Below, piece after piece: positions 25,677 through 35,318 of a DNA stretch of 64,000 nt. Position numbers and translations under genes: made by a program. The notes below the pieces were generated by a model. It saw nothing but the letters and a program-made list of their open reading frames with translations, was not told the origin of the DNA and searched no databases. Origin of the DNA: Pseudidiomarina marina (lineage in GTDB: Bacteria; Pseudomonadota; Gammaproteobacteria; Enterobacterales; Alteromonadaceae); contig NZ_PIPZ01000003.1 in the NCBI RefSeq assembly GCF_003987045.1, forward strand, positions 62,001 to 126,000. The letters run 5' to 3'. Numbering within the stretch: position 1 is the first letter of the stretch; every line of letters starts with the position of its first letter.

Positions 25677-26921
25677 ATGACCGATTTTCGCAAGCAAGCT
25701 TTGGATTATCACGCCTACCCAACGCCAGGAAAAATCAGCATTGAGCTGACCAAACCAGCTGAAACCAGTAAAGATTTAGCGTTGGCATATAGTCCAGGTG
25801 TGGCCGAGCCAGTGCGCGCCATTGCTGAGAATCCGGATGATGTCTACAAGTACACAGCGAAAGGTAATATGGTTGCTGTTATCTCCAATGGTACCGCTAT
25901 TTTGGGGCTGGGTAATTTAGGGCCCATGGCTTCGAAGCCAGTGATGGAAGGTAAAGCACTGTTATTCAAGCGCTTTGCTGGCCTTGATTCCATTGATATT
26001 GAAGTCACGCACCGTACCACACAAGATTTCATCAATACGGTGGCAAATATTGCCGACAGTTTCGGTGGCGTGAACCTAGAAGATATTAAAGCACCAGAGT
26101 GTTTCGAAATTGAACAAGCGCTGATTGAGCGTTGTGAAGTGCCAATTTTCCATGATGACCAGCATGGCACAGCTATTGTTACAGCGGCAGGCTTGCTAAA
26201 CGCGTTAGAAATTCAGGGTAAAGACTTACGCAAAGCACAAATCGTCTGTTTAGGTGCTGGCGCAGCTGCTATTGCCTGTATGGAATTGCTGATTAAATGT
26301 GGCGCCCAGCGTGAGCACATTTATATGCTGGACTCGAAAGGTGTGATTCACACACGTCGCGAAGATTTGAATGAATACAAAGCGTTATTTGCCAACAACA
26401 CCGACAAGCGTACCCTCGAAGAGGTCATCACCGAAGCCGATGTATTTGTCGGTGTGTCAGGGCCGAATTTGTTGTCGCCAGATGCGTTAAAGCTCATGGC
26501 GGAAAAGCCAATTGTATTCGCCTGCTCAAACCCAGACCCAGAAATTAAACCTGAATTAGCCTTGGCCGTGCGCGACGACCTAATTATGGCAACCGGTCGC
26601 TCAGATTACCCGAACCAAGTGAACAACGTGCTTTGCTTCCCATTCATTTTCCGTGGGGCACTCGATGTTCGTGCAAAAGCCATTAATGATGAGATGAAAT
26701 TGGCCGCCGTAGAAGCGATTCGTCAGCTCGCAAAAGAGCCAGTACCAGAGGCCGTACTAAAAGCATCAGGCGTCGACAAACTTGAATTCGGTGTTGATTA
26801 CATCATTCCGAAGCCGCTGGATCCGCGTTTGCGCACCCGTGTATCGAAAGCGGTTGCTGAAGCGGCGGTGGCGTCAGGCGCCGCCCGCATCGAACTCCCC
26901 AAGAATTACATGACTGAATAA
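25677..26921 (+). CDS. maeB: Malic enzyme, short form without phosphotransacetylase-like domain
   Basis: 414 residues from the ATG at 25677; the frame is open 18 codons further, but that first ATG has no ribosome binding site and the family starts at the TDFRKQALDYH segment. AYSPGVAEPV, the NAD(P) fold VCLGAGAAAIACMELL and CSNPDPEI are typical of MaeB-type enzymes, which oxidatively decarboxylate malate to pyruvate. E. coli MaeB is about 760 residues with a C-terminal Pta-like regulatory domain; this one stops after the catalytic part. Repeat A2 begins 12 bp past the stop. Confidence 0.9.
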   Translation: MTDFRKQALDYHAYPTPGKISIELTKPAETSKDLALAYSPGVAEPVRAIAENPDDVYKYTAKGNMVAVISNGTAILGLGNLGPMASKPVMEGKALLFKRFAGLDSIDIEVTHRTTQDFINTVANIADSFGGVNLEDIKAPECFEIEQALIERCEVPIFHDDQHGTAIVTAAGLLNALEIQGKDLRKAQIVCLGAGAAAIACMELLIKCGAQREHIYMLDSKGVIHTRREDLNEYKALFANNTDKRTLEEVITEADVFVGVSGPNLLSPDALKLMAEKPIVFACSNPDPEIKPELALAVRDDLIMATGRSDYPNQVNNVLCFPFIFRGALDVRAKAINDEMKLAAVEAIRQLAKEPVPEAVLKASGVDKLEFGVDYIIPKPLDPRLRTRVSKAVAEAAVASGAARIELPKNYMTE

Positions 26922-26932
26922 AAGCAAAGGAC

Positions 26933-27094
26933 GATATTAGCTATTGGATATTAGATATTAGAAAAGCAAAGACGATATTAGCTATTGGATATTAGATATT
27001 AGAAAAGCAAAGACGATATTAGATATTAGATACTAGAGCTGATGTAGCGGGTATTTGTGTTTTATCTAATATCTAATATCCAATAGCTAATATC
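26933..27094. repeat. Heptad-based palindromic element, copy A2 (inverted relative to A1)
   Basis: Two full 27-bp left arms (26935-26961, 26976-27002) separated by the same 14-bp spacer as in A1, a third arm-like block lacking the GCTATTG unit (27017-27036), a core about 29 bp long differing from A1 at a few positions, and one right arm (27066-27092). It fills the gap between maeB and priA, leaving 26 bp before the priA ATG. Confidence 0.9.
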
Positions 27095-27120
27095 TCCGCT
27101 TTCAAGTTACACTTTGCGGT

Positions 27121-29295
27121 ATGACGACGATAATCCAAACCGCGCTACCGGTACCCCTACCACGACAATTTGATTACGACTGCGAGCAATTGCCCGCAGT
27201 CGGCGCGCGCGTGCGTGTGCCCTTTGGTAATCGTGAGTTGGTTGGTGTGTGTTTGGGTGAGGCTTCGGCGCCCGACGATAGCTTTCAGCGCAAAGCCGTG
27301 CTTGAAGTGATTGATGACGAACCGTTGTGGCCGCGACCGATTTGGCGATTGCTTGAGTGGGCCGCGGATTATTACCACCACCCGCTTGGTGATGTGATTC
27401 AAAATGCAATGCCCGTGTTATTGCGCCAAGGTGAACGCGCCAGTTATCAAGCGACGACGCGATATCAAGTGACGGAGCAAGGTGCGCAGATATCGCCGAA
27501 TGACTTGAAGCGAGCGGTGCAGCAACAACGCTTACTCGCAGCGCTACAACAACAGCCGCTGTTAAGTCGTGACATTCGCATGCAGGAGTTCTCGCCATCA
27601 GCACTGAAAGCGCTACAAGACAAAGGCTGGGTAGAAGCCGTTGAACACATTCCGGCAGCAGTGCAGTCGTGGTCGCTTAAAATTGCCGCTGAACCGTTAC
27701 AGTTGAATCCTGAGCAAGCGCTAGCTGTTGCCGCAATTGGTGCCGCGAAACAGCACCAAACTTATTTGCTTGAAGGGGTTACCGGTAGCGGTAAAACCGA
27801 AGTGTATTTGCAGGCTATGGCCGATGTCTTACGCCGCGGTCAGCAAGTTCTCATGCTGGTGCCCGAAATTGGTCTAACACCGCAAACTCTAAAACGCTTC
27901 CAGCAACGCTTTGACGTGCCGATTGTGATGCTCCACTCAGCACTCACGGACAGAGAGCGCTTAGATGCATGGTTGGATGCCCGTGCTGGCAGCGCGGCAA
28001 TTATTATTGGCACACGCTCAGCCATATTTACGCCGTGCAAAGCACTTGGCATGATCATTGTTGATGAAGAGCATGATGCCTCATTAAAGCAGCAAGACGG
28101 TTTTCGCTATCATGCGCGTGATCTTGCCGTGATGCGCGGCCATGAAGAGCAAGTGCCGGTAATTCTTGGCTCGGCGACGCCATCGTTTGAAACACTCAAT
28201 AATGCGCTGAACAAGCGTTATGCACACTTGCAGTTAAGTCGCCGAGCTGGTCAGGCTAAGCCCGCGCGTCACGTCGTGATGGATATCAAAAACCTGCCAT
28301 TAAAAGCCGGTTTGTCACAACCCCTACTTGGCTTAATGCGCGAACACTTGGATGCCGGTCAGCAAGTCCTGCTATTTTTAAACCGCCGTGGTTTTGCACC
28401 AGCGTTACTTTGTCATGAGTGCGGATGGTTGGCGCAGTGTCGTCGATGTGATGCGTATTACACCGTGCATCAAGGGAGCAAACAGTTGCAGTGCCACCAT
28501 TGTGGTGCGCAACAACCGATACCACGGCAGTGTCATGACTGTGGCTCAACCCAGCTCATTGGTCGTGGTGTTGGTACCGAGCAACTCGAACAGCTACTGC
28601 AAGAGCAGTTTCCAGACTACCCAGTTCTACGCATTGATCGCGATAGCACACGGAAAAAAGGCAGCCTGCAACAACACTTGCAAGATGCGCACGACAACAA
28701 GTATCCGATTTTAGTTGGCACCCAAATGCTCGCGAAAGGACACCACTTTCCCGATGTCACCTTAGCCGCCTTACTCGATGTTGATGGCGCGTTATATAGC
28801 GCAGATTTTCGTGCCGCTGAACGCCTTGGGCAAATGTTTACCCAAGTGGCAGGGCGCGCCGGTCGTGCTAGCAAACCGGGAACTGTGGTGCTGCAAACTC
28901 ATCACCCAGAACACGAATTAATCCAAGATTTAATCAACAACGGTTACGGACACTTTGCTCAGAGCGCCTTGCGCGAGCGACAACTCACCCATTTACCGCC
29001 ATTTAGCCAACACGCATTGTTCCGCGCTGAAGCCAACAATGCCGATGCCGTTATCGCCGCACTCGAAGCTATCGCAACACTGTTTCCGCAACGCGATGAT
29101 GTGATTGTGTTGGGGCCTATTCCTGCCGTCATGGAGCGTCGTGCCGGCCGCTATCGTTATCAATTATTGATTCAAACGCAGCAGCGCGCCATGCGGGCTC
29201 AGCTGTTGCGCTATGTTTTGCCGCAACTAGAAAAATTGCCGCAGTTACGAAAAGTGCGTTGGTCGCTCGACATCGACCCACAAGACTTCAGTTAG
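27121..29295 (+). CDS. priA: Primosomal protein N' (replication restart helicase PriA)
   Basis: 724 residues. An N-terminal 3'-DNA-binding domain (PLPRQFDYDCEQLPAVGARVRV) is followed by a helicase core with GVTGSGKTEVY (Walker A) and DEEHD. Eight Cys form two zinc clusters (CHEC, CRRC, CHHC, CHDC) between about residues 430 and 490. It reloads the replisome at stalled forks. The ribosome binding site is poor, and any promoter must lie in or next to repeat A2. Confidence 0.96.
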   Translation: MTTIIQTALPVPLPRQFDYDCEQLPAVGARVRVPFGNRELVGVCLGEASAPDDSFQRKAVLEVIDDEPLWPRPIWRLLEWAADYYHHPLGDVIQNAMPVLLRQGERASYQATTRYQVTEQGAQISPNDLKRAVQQQRLLAALQQQPLLSRDIRMQEFSPSALKALQDKGWVEAVEHIPAAVQSWSLKIAAEPLQLNPEQALAVAAIGAAKQHQTYLLEGVTGSGKTEVYLQAMADVLRRGQQVLMLVPEIGLTPQTLKRFQQRFDVPIVMLHSALTDRERLDAWLDARAGSAAIIIGTRSAIFTPCKALGMIIVDEEHDASLKQQDGFRYHARDLAVMRGHEEQVPVILGSATPSFETLNNALNKRYAHLQLSRRAGQAKPARHVVMDIKNLPLKAGLSQPLLGLMREHLDAGQQVLLFLNRRGFAPALLCHECGWLAQCRRCDAYYTVHQGSKQLQCHHCGAQQPIPRQCHDCGSTQLIGRGVGTEQLEQLLQEQFPDYPVLRIDRDSTRKKGSLQQHLQDAHDNKYPILVGTQMLAKGHHFPDVTLAALLDVDGALYSADFRAAERLGQMFTQVAGRAGRASKPGTVVLQTHHPEHELIQDLINNGYGHFAQSALRERQLTHLPPFSQHALFRAEANNADAVIAALEAIATLFPQRDDVIVLGPIPAVMERRAGRYRYQLLIQTQQRAMRAQLLRYVLPQLEKLPQLRKVRWSLDIDPQDFS

Positions 29296-29339
29296 TGCGC
29301 AAAAGCAGATAAAATAACTGCCTTGTTCGCTTCGCTCAT

Positions 29340-29426
29340 CGTTATTCGTTAATCGTTATTAGTTATTCGTTAAAGCCAAACACGGATGACCAACAACTAG
29401 TAACGAGTAACCAATAACGACTAACG
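29340..29426. repeat. Heptad-based palindromic element, type B
   Basis: Imperfect 26-bp inverted arms (29347-29372 and 29401-29426, three mismatches) around a 28-bp core. The arms consist of 7-bp units such as GTTATTC and GTTATTG. Arm and core lengths match type A although the base sequence differs. It fills the priA-argS gap. Confidence 0.82.
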
Positions 29427-29445
29427 TTTTTAAGGTTTTTTATTC

Positions 29446-31188
29446 ATGAAAGAACAGTTGGAATCCCTCCTTGGCGCCGCCGTGGCGACCCTACAACAAC
29501 AAGGTACTTTGCCGGCCGACGTGCAGCCACGCATTCAGTTGGATCGTCCGCGCGACAAAAGTCATGGGGATTTTGCTACCAACTTAGCGATGATGTTGGC
29601 GAAACCTGCGCAAATGAATCCGCGCGCGTTGGCCGAAGCGATTATTGCGGCTATTCCTGAGAATCAATTGCTCGCGCAGTGTGATATTGCGGGGCCGGGC
29701 TTTATTAACTTTACCATTAGCCAGCAGCAACTATTAGATCAATTGGAGCGCGCATACAGCGATGTCAACGTGGGTATTGAGCCTGCTGCTGAAACCAAAA
29801 CCGTGGTGATTGATTACTCATCGCCAAACCTCGCCAAAGAAATGCACGTGGGGCATTTGCGTTCGGCCATTATTGGTGATGCAGTCGCTCGTGTCGAAGA
29901 GTTGCTCGGTCACAAAGTTATTCGCCAGAACCATGTGGGTGACTGGGGTACCCAATTTGGGATGTTGCTGGCGCATATGGAAGAGCTCGATAACGACGAA
30001 CTCGGTATGGAGCTTAGCAACCTCGAAACCTTCTACAAAGCGGCGAAAAAGCGTTTTGATGAAAGTGAAGAATTTGCCAAACGTGCGCGTGAATTAGTCG
30101 TAGCCCTACAGTCGGGTGAGCCAAAGTGCCGCGCGCTATGGCAACAGTTTATTGATGTGTCACTCAGCCACTGTCAGGAAGTGTATGACCGTTTGGGTGT
30201 GAAGCTAACTCGCGCTGACGTGATGGCGGAAAGTGCCTATAACGATGACTTAGCACAAGTCGTCGAAGACCTCCGTGCACAAGGCTTGTTAGTTGAAGAC
30301 CAGGGCGCGCAGTGCGTGTTCCTTGATGAATTCAAAAACAAAGATGGTGAATCGCTGCCGGTCATCGTACAAAAATCGGGTGGCGGTTACTTATATGCGA
30401 CCACCGATTTAGCAGCGGTACGTTATCGTCAGAACGTGCTTAAAGGCGATCACTTGATGTATTTCGTTGATCAGCGCCAAGGGCTGCACTTCCAGCAAAT
30501 TTTTACCTTAGCGCGTAAGGCTGGCTTTGCCCGCGAAGATCTGCAAATGGACCACTACGGTTTCGGTACGGTCATGGGCAAAGACGGGCGTCCTTATAAA
30601 AGTCGTGACGGTGGCGTGACCAAGCTTGCGGATTTGCTTGATGAAGCCGAAAAGCGTGCACTTGAATTAGTACAACAGAAAAACGGTGCGTTAAGCGAAG
30701 CCGAGCAAGCACACGTGGCAAAAGTTGTTGGGATCAGCTCGGTAAAATATGCCGACTTATCGAAAAACCGTACCAGCGATTACATTTTTGACTGGGACAC
30801 CATGTTGAGCTTTGAAGGAAACACCGCACCATACTTGTTGTATGCGTACACGCGTGTGAACAGTGTATTCAGCAAAGCGGGTGTCAATCCAGAGCAAATT
30901 GATGCGCCATTCGTTCTCAACGACGAACGTGAAATTAACCTAGCCAATACCTTGGTGCGATTCAACGAAGTGGTTCACAGTGTTGCTGACAAAGCCATGC
31001 CGCACTTTTTATGTGGCTATCTCTATGACGTTGCAGGGGCTTTCTCAAGTTTTTATGAGGCTTGCCCAATTCTTCAAACAGAGGATGCTAGTGTGCGTCA
31101 AAGTCGTTTGAAACTTGCGGCATTGACCGCTAAAACCCTACGTCAGGGTCTCGAATTGCTCGGTATTCCGACGCTTGAGAAGATGTAA
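29446..31188 (+). CDS. argS: Arginyl-tRNA synthetase
   Basis: 580 residues, class I. The HIGH-type motif is [12 protein letters not shown]; the N-terminal Add1 domain and the C-terminal DALR anticodon-binding domain ([19 protein letters not shown]) are recognisable. As in many ArgRS, a canonical KMSKS is absent ([10 protein letters not shown] is in its place). ftsN follows after 2 bp. Confidence 0.96.
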   Translation: MKEQLESLLGAAVATLQQQGTLPADVQPRIQLDRPRDKSHGDFATNLAMMLAKPAQMNPRALAEAIIAAIPENQLLAQCDIAGPGFINFTISQQQLLDQLERAYSDVNVGIEPAAETKTVVIDYSSPNLAKEMHVGHLRSAIIGDAVARVEELLGHKVIRQNHVGDWGTQFGMLLAHMEELDNDELGMELSNLETFYKAAKKRFDESEEFAKRARELVVALQSGEPKCRALWQQFIDVSLSHCQEVYDRLGVKLTRADVMAESAYNDDLAQVVEDLRAQGLLVEDQGAQCVFLDEFKNKDGESLPVIVQKSGGGYLYATTDLAAVRYRQNVLKGDHLMYFVDQRQGLHFQQIFTLARKAGFAREDLQMDHYGFGTVMGKDGRPYKSRDGGVTKLADLLDEAEKRALELVQQKNGALSEAEQAHVAKVVGISSVKYADLSKNRTSDYIFDWDTMLSFEGNTAPYLLYAYTRVNSVFSKAGVNPEQIDAPFVLNDEREINLANTLVRFNEVVHSVADKAMPHFLCGYLYDVAGAFSSFYEACPILQTEDASVRQSRLKLAALTAKTLRQGLELLGIPTLEKM

Positions 31189-31190
31189 TT

Positions 31191-31742
31191 ATGGATTACG
31201 CGAACCGTAAGCGTCCGGCCAAACGTACCCCACCGAAGACTACCAAGAAAGCTGCCAAAAAACCGGCAGTGTCGTGGTGGGTGGTTTTGCTCGCCATTGT
31301 TTTGGTAAGTGGGTTTGTGTGGTTATTGGTAAGTATCTCGGGCAAGTCAGAGCAAACGCCACAGCAACAAGTGCCAATTGATGTGCCGGAGCCACAATCG
31401 CAGCCGGTGGCCGAGCCACTGCCAGAAAAACCAGAAGAGCGTTGGCAGTACATTGAAGAATTGGAAAACCAAGAAGTGATTGTGGATGTACCAGAGCGCG
31501 AGATCGGCCCGCCGAAACTCATGCAATGTGGTTCATTCCGCAACATCAGTGATGCTGAAGAGCTACGTGCGATGATAGCGATGATTGGTTTGGAAGCACA
31601 AATTCGCACAACTGACGGAAGTAATGGTGTCTGGCACCGAGTGATTCTTGGCCCCTACAATGGTCGACGTGCCGCCGAGACAGATCGTCACAAATTACAA
31701 CGAGCTAATATTCGCGGTTGCCAAATTTGGAACTGGAATTAA
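31191..31742 (+). CDS. ftsN: FtsN-like SPOR-domain cell division protein
   Basis: 183 residues. A short Lys/Arg-rich cytoplasmic tail, one membrane helix (about 28-50), a Pro/Gln/Glu-rich periplasmic linker and a C-terminal SPOR domain (LMQCGSFRNISDAEELRAMI to the end) that binds denuded septal peptidoglycan. Location ahead of hslVU is where ftsN lies in E. coli. It is shorter than E. coli FtsN (319), mainly in the linker. Confidence 0.85.
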   Translation: MDYANRKRPAKRTPPKTTKKAAKKPAVSWWVVLLAIVLVSGFVWLLVSISGKSEQTPQQQVPIDVPEPQSQPVAEPLPEKPEERWQYIEELENQEVIVDVPEREIGPPKLMQCGSFRNISDAEELRAMIAMIGLEAQIRTTDGSNGVWHRVILGPYNGRRAAETDRHKLQRANIRGCQIWNWN

Positions 31743-31751
31743 TCCCTACCT

Positions 31752-31777
31752 ATTGAAAATCACAAATACGACCTCAT
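31752..31777 (+). promoter_or_regulatory. Sigma-32-like heat-shock promoter for hslVU
   Basis: ATTGAAA (31752-31758), 13 bp, CCTCAT (31772-31777) resembles the RpoH consensus CTTGAAA / CCCCAT. Its position in the ftsN-hslV gap fits the known heat-shock control of hslVU. Confidence 0.55.
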
Positions 31778-31809
31778 AACTGGTTCATAGCAACTAAGAG
31801 GACGTATTT

Positions 31810-32346
31810 GTGACTACTATCGTATCTGTCCGTCGCGGTGACAAAGTTGTCATCGGTGGCGATGGTCAAGTTTCACTTGGCAATACCGTAATGAAGGGCA
31901 ACGCTCGCAAAGTGCGCCGCTTGTACAACAACCAAGTACTCGCCGGTTTCGCAGGCGGTACCGCCGATGCCTTCACCCTGTTTGAACGCTTTGAGAAAAA
32001 ATTGGAAGCCCATCAAGGCAACTTGATGCGCGCAGCAGTGGAACTCGCCAAAGATTGGCGTACCGACCGAGCCTTGCGCCGTTTAGAAGCGTTATTAGCG
32101 GTGGCCGATAAGCATACATCCTTAATCATTACCGGTAACGGTGACGTTGTGCAGCCAGAAAATGACCTAATCGCCATTGGCTCTGGCGGCCCATACGCCC
32201 AAGCGGCGGCAACTGCGTTACTCGAAAATACAGATTTAAGCGCACGTGAGATTGTTGAGAAAGCCCTGACGATTGCAGGCGACATATGTGTCTTCACCAA
32301 CAGTTTCCAAACCATTGAAGAACAGGAGTCGGTAAGCAATGTCTGA
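31810..32346 (+). CDS. hslV: ATP-dependent protease subunit HslV (ClpQ)
   Basis: 178 residues. It begins [21 protein letters not shown], where Thr2 becomes the catalytic N-terminal Thr after removal of Met. The start codon is GTG with GAGG upstream. It forms the proteolytic double hexamer that works with HslU. It overlaps hslU by 8 bp. Confidence 0.97.
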   Translation: MTTIVSVRRGDKVVIGGDGQVSLGNTVMKGNARKVRRLYNNQVLAGFAGGTADAFTLFERFEKKLEAHQGNLMRAAVELAKDWRTDRALRRLEALLAVADKHTSLIITGNGDVVQPENDLIAIGSGGPYAQAAATALLENTDLSAREIVEKALTIAGDICVFTNSFQTIEEQESVSNV

Positions 32347-33676
32347 TATGACCCCACGCGAAATTGTTGATGAGCTGAATCGTCACATTGTTGGTCAAGA
32401 CAACGCCAAAAAAGCGGTCGCTGTTGCACTGCGTAATCGTTGGCGTCGTATGCAGTTAGACGATGAATTACGTCAAGAAGTAACGCCGAAAAATATATTA
32501 ATGATTGGACCGACAGGGGTGGGTAAGACTGAAATTGCACGCCGTCTGGCGAAGCTAGCCAATGCGCCATTTATTAAGGTGGAAGCAACGAAGTTCACCG
32601 AAGTTGGTTATGTTGGTAAGGAAATTGAGTCGATTATTCGTGATCTTACCGATACGGCGGTGAAGCAGACACGTGAGCAAATGATGCAAAAAGTGCGTCA
32701 TCGTGCCGAAGATGCTGCGGAAGAACGCATTTTGGACGCGTTATTACCGCCCGCGAAGAAAACTGGTTGGGCCGACGAACAAGAAGAGCCGCGCGAGCAA
32801 TCGAATACGCGTCAGACGTTTCGTAAAAAACTGCGTGAAGGCCAGCTCGACGAAAAAGAAATTGAAATTGAAATCAGCGCGCCGCAAATGGGCGTTGAGA
32901 TTATGGCACCGCCAGGCATGGAAGAAATGACGTCGCAGCTGCAAAGCATGTTCCAGAACATGGGTGGCGGCAAATCGAAGCCGAAGAAAATGAAGATCAA
33001 AGATGCATTTAAGCAGCTAATTGAAGAAGAAGCGGCGAAGATGCTGAACCCTGAAGATATTAAAGAGCAGGCGCTAACGGCCGTTGAGCAAAACGGCATT
33101 GTGTTCTTGGATGAAATTGACAAAATCTGTAAGCGCGGCGACGTGTCTGGCCCAGATGTTTCACGAGAAGGCGTGCAGCGTGACTTATTGCCATTAGTGG
33201 AAGGCACGACTGTTTCGACCAAACATGGCATGGTGAAAACCGATCATATTCTGTTCATCGCATCGGGGGCATTCCAAATGTCCAAACCGTCGGATCTAAT
33301 TCCTGAATTGCAAGGTCGTCTGCCAATTCGTGTTGAGCTACAAGCGTTAACGAGTGCCGATTTTGTTCGAATCTTGACGGAGCCGAATGCATCGCTAACC
33401 ACACAATACAAAGCGCTGATGGCAACCGAAGGTGTGAATGTAGAGTTTACTCAGGACGGTATTCGCCGCATTGCTGAAACAGCGTTTCAAGTGAACGAAA
33501 CGACTGAAAACATTGGTGCGCGTCGATTACACACTGTGCTAGAGCGATTGATGGAAGAAATATCGTTCAAAGCCAGTGACTTACATGGGCAAAGCATTGA
33601 AATTGATGCCGCTTATGTTGACCGTTACCTCGGCGAGTTAGCGCAAGATGAAGACCTAAGCCGGTTTATTTTGTAA
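32339..33676 (+). CDS. hslU: ATP-dependent protease ATPase subunit HslU (ClpY)
   Basis: 445 residues. Walker [18 protein letters not shown], Walker B FLDEIDKI, pore motif VGYVGKEIE and the inserted I domain (about 110-240) are present; the C-terminal tail LSRFIL inserts into HslV. It unfolds and feeds substrates. AGGAG precedes its ATG inside hslV. Confidence 0.97.
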   Translation: MSDMTPREIVDELNRHIVGQDNAKKAVAVALRNRWRRMQLDDELRQEVTPKNILMIGPTGVGKTEIARRLAKLANAPFIKVEATKFTEVGYVGKEIESIIRDLTDTAVKQTREQMMQKVRHRAEDAAEERILDALLPPAKKTGWADEQEEPREQSNTRQTFRKKLREGQLDEKEIEIEISAPQMGVEIMAPPGMEEMTSQLQSMFQNMGGGKSKPKKMKIKDAFKQLIEEEAAKMLNPEDIKEQALTAVEQNGIVFLDEIDKICKRGDVSGPDVSREGVQRDLLPLVEGTTVSTKHGMVKTDHILFIASGAFQMSKPSDLIPELQGRLPIRVELQALTSADFVRILTEPNASLTTQYKALMATEGVNVEFTQDGIRRIAETAFQVNETTENIGARRLHTVLERLMEEISFKASDLHGQSIEIDAAYVDRYLGELAQDEDLSRFIL

Positions 33677-33696
33677 TTGCTTGACCCGCGCCGCTT

Positions 33697-33725
33697 TTGC
33701 ACTCGGGCAGAAGCGGCTATACTGT
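33697..33725 (+). promoter_or_regulatory. rraA promoter
   Basis: TTGCAC (33697-33702), 17 bp, TACTGT (33720-33725), 45 bp before the rraA ATG. It gives rraA a promoter separate from hslVU. Confidence 0.55.
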
Positions 33726-33770
33726 GCTTTAACATTCAAGACGTTAAGTCACAGTGAACGGGGTACGGCA

Positions 33771-34256
33771 ATGGAATACAACACGTCAGAACTTTGCGAT
33801 TTATACCCAGATCTAGTCGATGTGGTTGAACCGATGTTCATTCACTACGGCGGTCGGGTGTCGTTCGGCGGCCAGTTGGTCACCGTGAAGTGCTTCGAAG
33901 ACAAGGGCATTATTGAAGAGGTGGTGCAGCAGCCTGGTACTGGGAAAGTGCTACTCATTGATGGTGGCGGTTCGACACGCCGCGCACTAGTCGATATTGC
34001 TGTGGCCGACTTAGCGTTTGAAAACGACTGGGAAGGCATCATTTGTTATGGTGCAGTTCGTGATGTTGACGCATTAGACGAACTTGATATGGGCGTTATG
34101 GCTATCGCTTCGATGCCGGTTGGAGCCGCAAACGACGGTGTTGGTGAAGTCGATGTGGCGGTGAATTTTGGCGGCGTTACTTTCTTACCTGAAGACCATT
34201 TATACGCCGATAGCACAGGCATTATTATTTCACCAGAACCGCTTGATATTGAGTGA
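33771..34256 (+). CDS. rraA: Ribonuclease E activity regulator RraA
   Basis: 161 residues from the ATG at 33771; the frame extends 30 codons upstream through the promoter region, with no support. [15 protein letters not shown] and [18 protein letters not shown] are typical of RraA, the trimer that binds RNase E and inhibits RNA turnover. It follows hslU, and hutG starts 15 bp after it. Confidence 0.94.
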   Translation: MEYNTSELCDLYPDLVDVVEPMFIHYGGRVSFGGQLVTVKCFEDKGIIEEVVQQPGTGKVLLIDGGGSTRRALVDIAVADLAFENDWEGIICYGAVRDVDALDELDMGVMAIASMPVGAANDGVGEVDVAVNFGGVTFLPEDHLYADSTGIIISPEPLDIE

Positions 34257-34271
34257 GTTGAATAAGCCACT

Positions 34272-35318
34272 ATGTTTTTAACTTCGATTGATCCCGCTGC
34301 GTGGTTTTCCCCACGTAGCGGCGAAATCCGCCTCGGTCAAACACTTCATTGCTTACCTGAAATCGATACCATCGATACCTACCATCATGCGTTACACCAA
34401 GCATGGGAGCGAGGGCAACGCATTGCTCTTGTTGGGGTGCCCGAATCAATTGGGCCACGCGCTAATTTAGGTCGTGGCGGCTCGGAACATGCTTTCGCGG
34501 CGGCGCTCAAGGGCTTATTGGCGTTGCAATCGAACCCAATGATTGCCGACCATGAGTTGCTGATTGTCGGGCAGCTACAATGCGCTGACTTACAACAGCA
34601 AGCCGATGCGTTGCGCAACACGGAGGCCGGCGAATTAGCGCAATTACGCGAGCTTTGTGAGCGTCTTGATCAACGTGTTCAGCAAGTTATTGTGCCGTTA
34701 TTTGAAGCCGGCTTTGACGTGATACTTATTGGTGGGGGGCACAACAATGCCTACCCACTGCTCACTTCATTGCAGCAAGCCTCAGAAGAAAGTGTTGGTG
34801 CAGTAAATCTTGATCCGCACGCTGATTTTCGCGCGCGTGAAGGCCGCCACAGTGGTAATGGGTTTAGCTATGCTTATATGGCGGGGGCGCTGAAGCACTA
34901 CCACGTGGTTGGGCTACACGAAGGCAAGAATAACGCGGAGAGTTTGAAGCAACTCGCGGATGCTGAATTTACCTACCGCAGTGTGCACGAGTTATATACC
35001 CATGATTGGTCAACTGAACTGAGCGCCATTGCCGCACAAGCAGAGGCTTGGCATGTGCCGCTTGGTATTGAAATTGACGTCGATGCATTACAGGGAGTGC
35101 CAGCAAGCGCGATTAACTTCAATGGCTTGAGCGTGGCGCACGGCTATAGTCTCGTGGAAACCTTGGCAAGTTTACCGCGCACGCGTTACCTGCATTTAGC
35201 TGAAGCGGCACCAAGCTTGCACCCGGCGGGGCGCGAAGCAGGTGATATGGCCTGTGCACAGTTACTAAGTGAGTTGGTGCTTGCTTACTTGCACGGCTTT
35301 CAGCGGCGCGAACCTTGA
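34272..35318 (+). CDS. hutG: Formimidoylglutamase (arginase-type ureohydrolase)
   Basis: 348 residues of the ureohydrolase fold. All six manganese ligands can be placed: His in GGGHNNAYP, Asp-His-Asp in LDPHADFR, and Asp-Asp in IEIDVDAL. Presence among hut genes points to hydrolysis of formimidoylglutamate to glutamate and formamide; arginase or agmatinase activity is less likely. It ends inside the convergent hutI, with 19 bp shared. Confidence 0.85.
   Translation: MFLTSIDPAAWFSPRSGEIRLGQTLHCLPEIDTIDTYHHALHQAWERGQRIALVGVPESIGPRANLGRGGSEHAFAAALKGLLALQSNPMIADHELLIVGQLQCADLQQQADALRNTEAGELAQLRELCERLDQRVQQVIVPLFEAGFDVILIGGGHNNAYPLLTSLQQASEESVGAVNLDPHADFRAREGRHSGNGFSYAYMAGALKHYHVVGLHEGKNNAESLKQLADAEFTYRSVHELYTHDWSTELSAIAAQAEAWHVPLGIEIDVDALQGVPASAINFNGLSVAHGYSLVETLASLPRTRYLHLAEAAPSLHPAGREAGDMACAQLLSELVLAYLHGFQRREP

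Noticed and set aside
29446-31188. ArgS damaged because KMSKS is missing
   Set aside because: Many bacterial ArgRS lack a canonical KMSKS; all other regions are intact.
32013-32570. 185-residue open frame antisense to hslV/hslU
   Set aside because: It lies wholly opposite two strongly conserved genes and shows no recognisable domain.
33681-33770. N-terminal extension of RraA by 30 residues
   Set aside because: The extension runs through a good promoter (33697-33725), and the conserved protein begins at the ATG at 33771.
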